NCBI GenBank assembly: GCA_003260075.1
Contig: QLIY01000005.1
Location: forward strand, 111,868-175,867
Direction of reading: 5' to 3'
From: Phallusia mammillata
Lineage: Eukaryota > Chordata > Ascidiacea > Phlebobranchia > Ascidiidae
Length of the DNA stretch: 64,000 nt
Shown: in pieces, positions 60,421 through 64,000 of the stretch
Numbering within the stretch: position 1 is the first letter of the stretch
Layout of the letters: the number at the start of each line of letters is the position of its first letter
Program-made: the position numbers and the translations under genes
Notes under the pieces: generated by a model
What the model was told of the DNA's origin: nothing
Databases searched by the model: none
The model's input: the letters and a program-made list of their open reading frames with translations, nothing else

Positions 60421-61668
60421 TTTATGGAGTATTAATTGATTAATTTAATTAATTGTCCTGTATTTTTTTAAAATCATTTCCTCGCTATTTGATTAATTTA
60501 GGGAACCCAAAGGGTCTGCCTTTTATTAATGCTTGTATAAGCATGAGAAAAGGTAAAAGCTGTAGCTGAAATGCTTGTTCCAGGTTTCAATAAGGCATGG
60601 TGCCCCAAGTACAGCGGAATCTGGTTAATTGCATAATCAACACTTTAAAACGCTTGGCAAAGTTGTTATGGTTTGTCTGTATATGCAGTGACTCAGTTAC
60701 ATATGGAAGTATATTTCGTCCAAACCTGCATCTGATATATTGCGGTCTTGCTGAATTAGCTGCTAGACTTTTTATTCAGGCACAATAACCACTGGCGAGT
60801 GTTGAACATTCTAAATGCTCTACTGCACTGTTTTTCAACCTTCTTAATCCTAAAGTCCAAAACGTACAAAATAGCCTAAATTTTTGGGGTGGGCCATCAA
60901 TATGAATGAATTTCTTCTTGGAATGTGAAGAACTTGGTATGTGAAGTAACTATTCCATTATACCATACAAAACCACTGCTCAACTGCCTATTTGTATTCC
61001 TAACTACAGCACATAAAGTGCTAGTTCAATAACTTTCAATAGTAGGTAGCACACAACATGTATGCCTGGCTGAAAGAAGTTTTGTATTGTTAAATCCTTG
61101 TTTGTAATTTGTTGCACAATGAGACCAATCTTTGTAAAGTGTTTGATTATCGTTGTTGCAGCTTTCGTAATTGCACTGTGTGCTGGAGAAAAGAAATATT
61201 GTTCTATGGCTTAAATCCAGTTGACTAAACTAGCGTGACAATTTCTTGTTCACAAAGTCAGCAAGATTTGTAATTTGTGTCAGTACTGTACGAATCAAAA
61301 ACAGCAGAGAAATGTACAAAGCAGAAAAACAAGAAAAAATGGTAGTAAACGCAAATAAAACGTGTCTAGAAACGAAATGTTGGTAGTTGCATAAAAAAGG
61401 CAAGTCAATAACAAATGCAGCATTGAGTTTTGCCAGTCACATTATAGCTGGTCAAAACAGACTCTTTTCACAATGATTTCACTGCATACAAAAATTTCCC
61501 AACAAAAGATAACACTTCCCTTTAAACACAGGGTAATCGCCAACTCCCCTTTAAAAACATTAGTGCTTGGATTTAGTAAACTAGTTAATGAATGTTGCTT
61601 TGGGTTTTCTTTCATCGGCCCTGTGTCCTCTATTGAAACTGAGCGAAAGGTTATTGTTGAAGTTTTTC
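60421..61668. other. Convergent 3' regions of PEX14 and the plexin gene
   Basis: No gene. AATAAA on the plus strand at 61354-61359 (PEX14, distant) and on the minus strand near 60771 (plexin, distant). If both are used, the 3' UTRs would overlap by several hundred bases. A partial hAT-like left end, cactgtttttcaacc, is near 60827. Confidence 0.4.
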
Positions 61669-63682
61669 TCAGTCATTGTTGGTGGAATTATTCTCGATTA
61701 GCCTGTTTGACTGTTCAAGTTTTTGGATCACTGCTGGCGTGACGTTCGGATCATTTTCAAGGGCCTCTTTGATCTGCAACACAATCAAAATAGAGAAAGT
61801 TTGAGTTTAGATTGTTACCAATAGTTGTGCAATCCGATATTTCATCTACTTTATTTAGGTGATTACAAGGTATCAAATTGCGGTGAGATTCTCAGAATAA
61901 CTGATTGGCAAGCATAATGGTTTTTTCTGTGCTATTGCCATATGTTTGACTGTGCATTAACATCCGCCTTTGTTACCAAAATCTGCTAAACATCACTTAA
62001 TTATAAGCCAAAAATTCAGCTCAAGTTTTTTTATTAAAACAGCAAATTCTGATTTTTTATTAAATTTTCCGTAACAAACTCAATTTAAAATAGCAAAGCG
62101 TTCTCTTGCCATTAACAGCAGTATTTAATCTCATAAATAAGCCACAGTCTAGGATTCAGTGTGCAGTTGCAGTGAAGAGAACTCATTTGTCCGTTTTAAA
62201 CCACAAACTCACCTCTTCATAATATTTGCTCATAAAACACCACAAATCTCGCAAGGCACGATTCTTGTCAAACTTACAAGCATGGCTCTGAAAAACACAA
62301 TATAAAAGTTGCCTAATTTGCTGTTAAGTTATTGTAAAAAAAACAAGACCTTACCCTTGATATTTCCGCAATATAAGTGTTGACTTCTTGATCGCTGATG
62401 GGATGTTGTTCCTTAACCACTTTGTAATATTCCTGGACCATTTTCTTGTAGTTTGGAATTTCTTTGGCATAGATTTGCTTGTTGATGGGCGAGTCCTGTG
62501 TAAAACTCAGAGTTAGTGTGTGTAAGTGACAAAGAGGGTGTGGCACCAGCAAAAGAGACTATTTTAAAGTGAATACATGTGTCATGGCTTGTTTTTTGTT
62601 CTGTAGTAAGCTCCGTGCAACTGGTGACAAGAGATACGCCGTTTCCTGTGTGATTTGTCCAGTTGTGGCATTGAACAGAATGGGTGAGGCATGGCTTTTT
62701 AGCCTGTTACTCCCAACAAACATGTTTTTAGATGGCCACACTAGCATATACGACCTATCTCTTGTCACCAGCTGAACTGATGAGAACTTCTATGTGCACT
62801 GAGAGAAGTGTATACATTTGACGATTTGCTTTAAACTTTTGTTCATCATTTCACAATGTTAAACAAAATGCAGTTGTTATTGAGTACTTGCTTAGCTTGG
62901 AAATACCCCTGGCTTACATATCTAGTGGTTATGTTAGTATCTTTCAACCTACCTTTGTTGGTTTGTGTTCATTTACCGAACAAGCATCGATAAAAGTTTG
63001 TGATATAACAGCCATAGACGATGCAATAGTGTCAGGTTTTTCCACATCAAATACAGCCTCTGGGTTCTTCAGCAAAGTGACCCAGAACCTTGAGAGGAAA
63101 CTGAAAGAAAAACCTGTTTTTTACACAAGATACAAGTAGATGTATTTTTGTTCATTGGGCAAAGCCAAAACATTTACATGGGGTAGCAATTCAAAATTTA
63201 GTTAATTATAATTTCTCTCTTGTAACTTTTGCACATTTTTCTCTAATACCGAGCATAATATGTGTGTATAACCAAGTGCCAGGGTAAAGGGCAGTGGTTT
63301 TTGAAATGGGGGCAATTACCAACTATACATTTTTCAGAGGTAACTACATTATCATCATTTATTTTTGTGAAGCCAACCTTTTGCGAGATCTTAGCTGGCA
63401 ATTTAGGTTGCTCAATTTTGGGGCAGCAAATAGCAATCATTAAAAATATCCGAAACCAGCGCTCACATAAATCTTTTACAACTTCACAAATTGACGAAAT
63501 AGCACTAAAAAACTCGTAACAAACCTGTTGGTTTTCCATATGTGCAGTATTTCAGGGTCAGTGATGCCATTCTTTGATGCAATTTCATCCAGAAAGTGAA
63601 AGAAATGGCGGACTGGGCAGGGAACAATGTTTTTATCCAAGATGGCTTGCATCACTTTGTCCACATAGTTTTGCAAAATTCC
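61669..63682 (-). CDS. Plexin, C-terminal part of the cytoplasmic GAP domain (5' part outside window)
   Basis: Semaphorin receptor; the cytoplasmic region is a Rap GTPase-activating domain. Last five exons: 63682-63525, 63100-62953, 62495-62355, 62287-62213 and 61773-61669, all in phase, about 202 residues. Seen: ILQNYVDKVMQAIL, PCPVRHFFHFLDEIA, GITDPEILHIWKTN (HGISDPDTIHIWKTN in vertebrates), RFWVTLLKNPEAVFDV, IDACSVNEHKPTKDSPINK, YAKEIPNYKKMVQEYY, SDQEVNTYIAEIS. The final part, MSKYYEEIKEALENDP, matches the plexin YYDEIITALEED end, but the usual closing VENKVTDL is replaced by SNRLIENNSTNND. Subclass cannot be told from this fragment. An inverted-repeat element lies in the intron at 62600-62790. 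Confidence 0.95.
62600..62790. repeat. Inverted-repeat MITE in a plexin intron
   Basis: aactggtgacaagagata near 62640 and tatctcttgtcaccagct near 62755 are inverted copies. The aggcatggctttttagcc segment links it to 13578-13773. Confidence 0.7.
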
Positions 63683-64000
63683 CTGCAAGGAAAAAATATC
63701 AAATCTTTTTTACTGAATTAAGTTACTGACTCAATGTTGGCGACCTAAGATGACAAAAGCCACAAGAAATGAGTTACTTTGTGTTATTACTTGCTTTAAG
63801 ATACATTACAATTTTTTTTACCACTAATATGTTTAAAACAAAAGCATAGAGTCATTACACAATAAGTAGACCGCATACAGTGCCACTTGTTTCAACCATA
63901 AGGTCTGATCAGTAAAGATGATGACAGTGTGCATTGTCTACATCTTACTTATAATGTTTCAAATATTACAATTTCACTAGACACAGTTTTATAACATCAC
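63683..64000. other. Plexin intron at the right edge
   Basis: No exon seen. MITE ends at about 63860-63955 (gtttcaaccataaggtctgatcag and acagtgtgcattgtc). Confidence 0.5.

Overview
The window is AT-rich animal nuclear DNA, most likely from a sea squirt of the genus Ciona. The evidence is short-intron genes of chordate type, an exact 16-base match to the published Ciona trans-spliced leader, tRNA-derived SINEs, and many small hAT-type elements with perfect 8-bp target duplications. There are no bacterial genes, CRISPR arrays or operons of prokaryotic type. Species is an inference.

Layout from left to right. (+) 1538-18655: most of an INPP4-type inositol polyphosphate 4-phosphatase gene, 25 exons, with its 5' end upstream of the window. 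(-) 27314-21607: GPR161, a ciliary GPCR of Hedgehog signalling, 11 exons including a long intronless tail exon. (-) 32901-28227: a BTB-domain protein without a recognisable effector domain. (-) 41552-35772: Axin, complete, nine exons, with tankyrase motif, RGS and DIX domains. (+) 43523-47428: H6PD, the ER bifunctional glucose-6-phosphate dehydrogenase/6-phosphogluconolactonase. (-) 50414-47633: SF3B4, a U2 snRNP splicing factor, convergent with H6PD. (-) 56263-51875: an outer dynein arm docking coiled-coil protein (ODAD1/CCDC63 type). (+) 57483-60420: PEX14, peroxisomal docking. (-) 63682-61669: the 3' end of a plexin, which continues beyond the window.

The exon models were built by hand: each exon is bounded by AG and GT and reading phases were checked across all junctions. 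All close except one GPR161 junction, which is out by one base. The genes are not a pathway cluster, although Axin, GPR161, plexin and INPP4 are all signalling proteins and GPR161 and ODAD1 both act in cilia.

The most unusual signal is not a gene. In the first 18 kb, and once near 56.3 kb, C tracts of about 10-12 bases sit at the junction of short local direct duplications of 30-170 bp whose copies differ by a few percent. Their uniformity and allele-like divergence point to false duplication of haplotypes at C-tract assembly joins, but a biological C-tract-linked duplication process is not excluded. Other points of note: the INPP4 homologue carries a CNNGVHRS loop in place of CKSAKDRT; a 9-bp minisatellite lies in the intron that splits the loop arginine; a palindromic hAT element holds 91 consecutive Cs; and a perfect inverted repeat includes the spliced-leader sequence.
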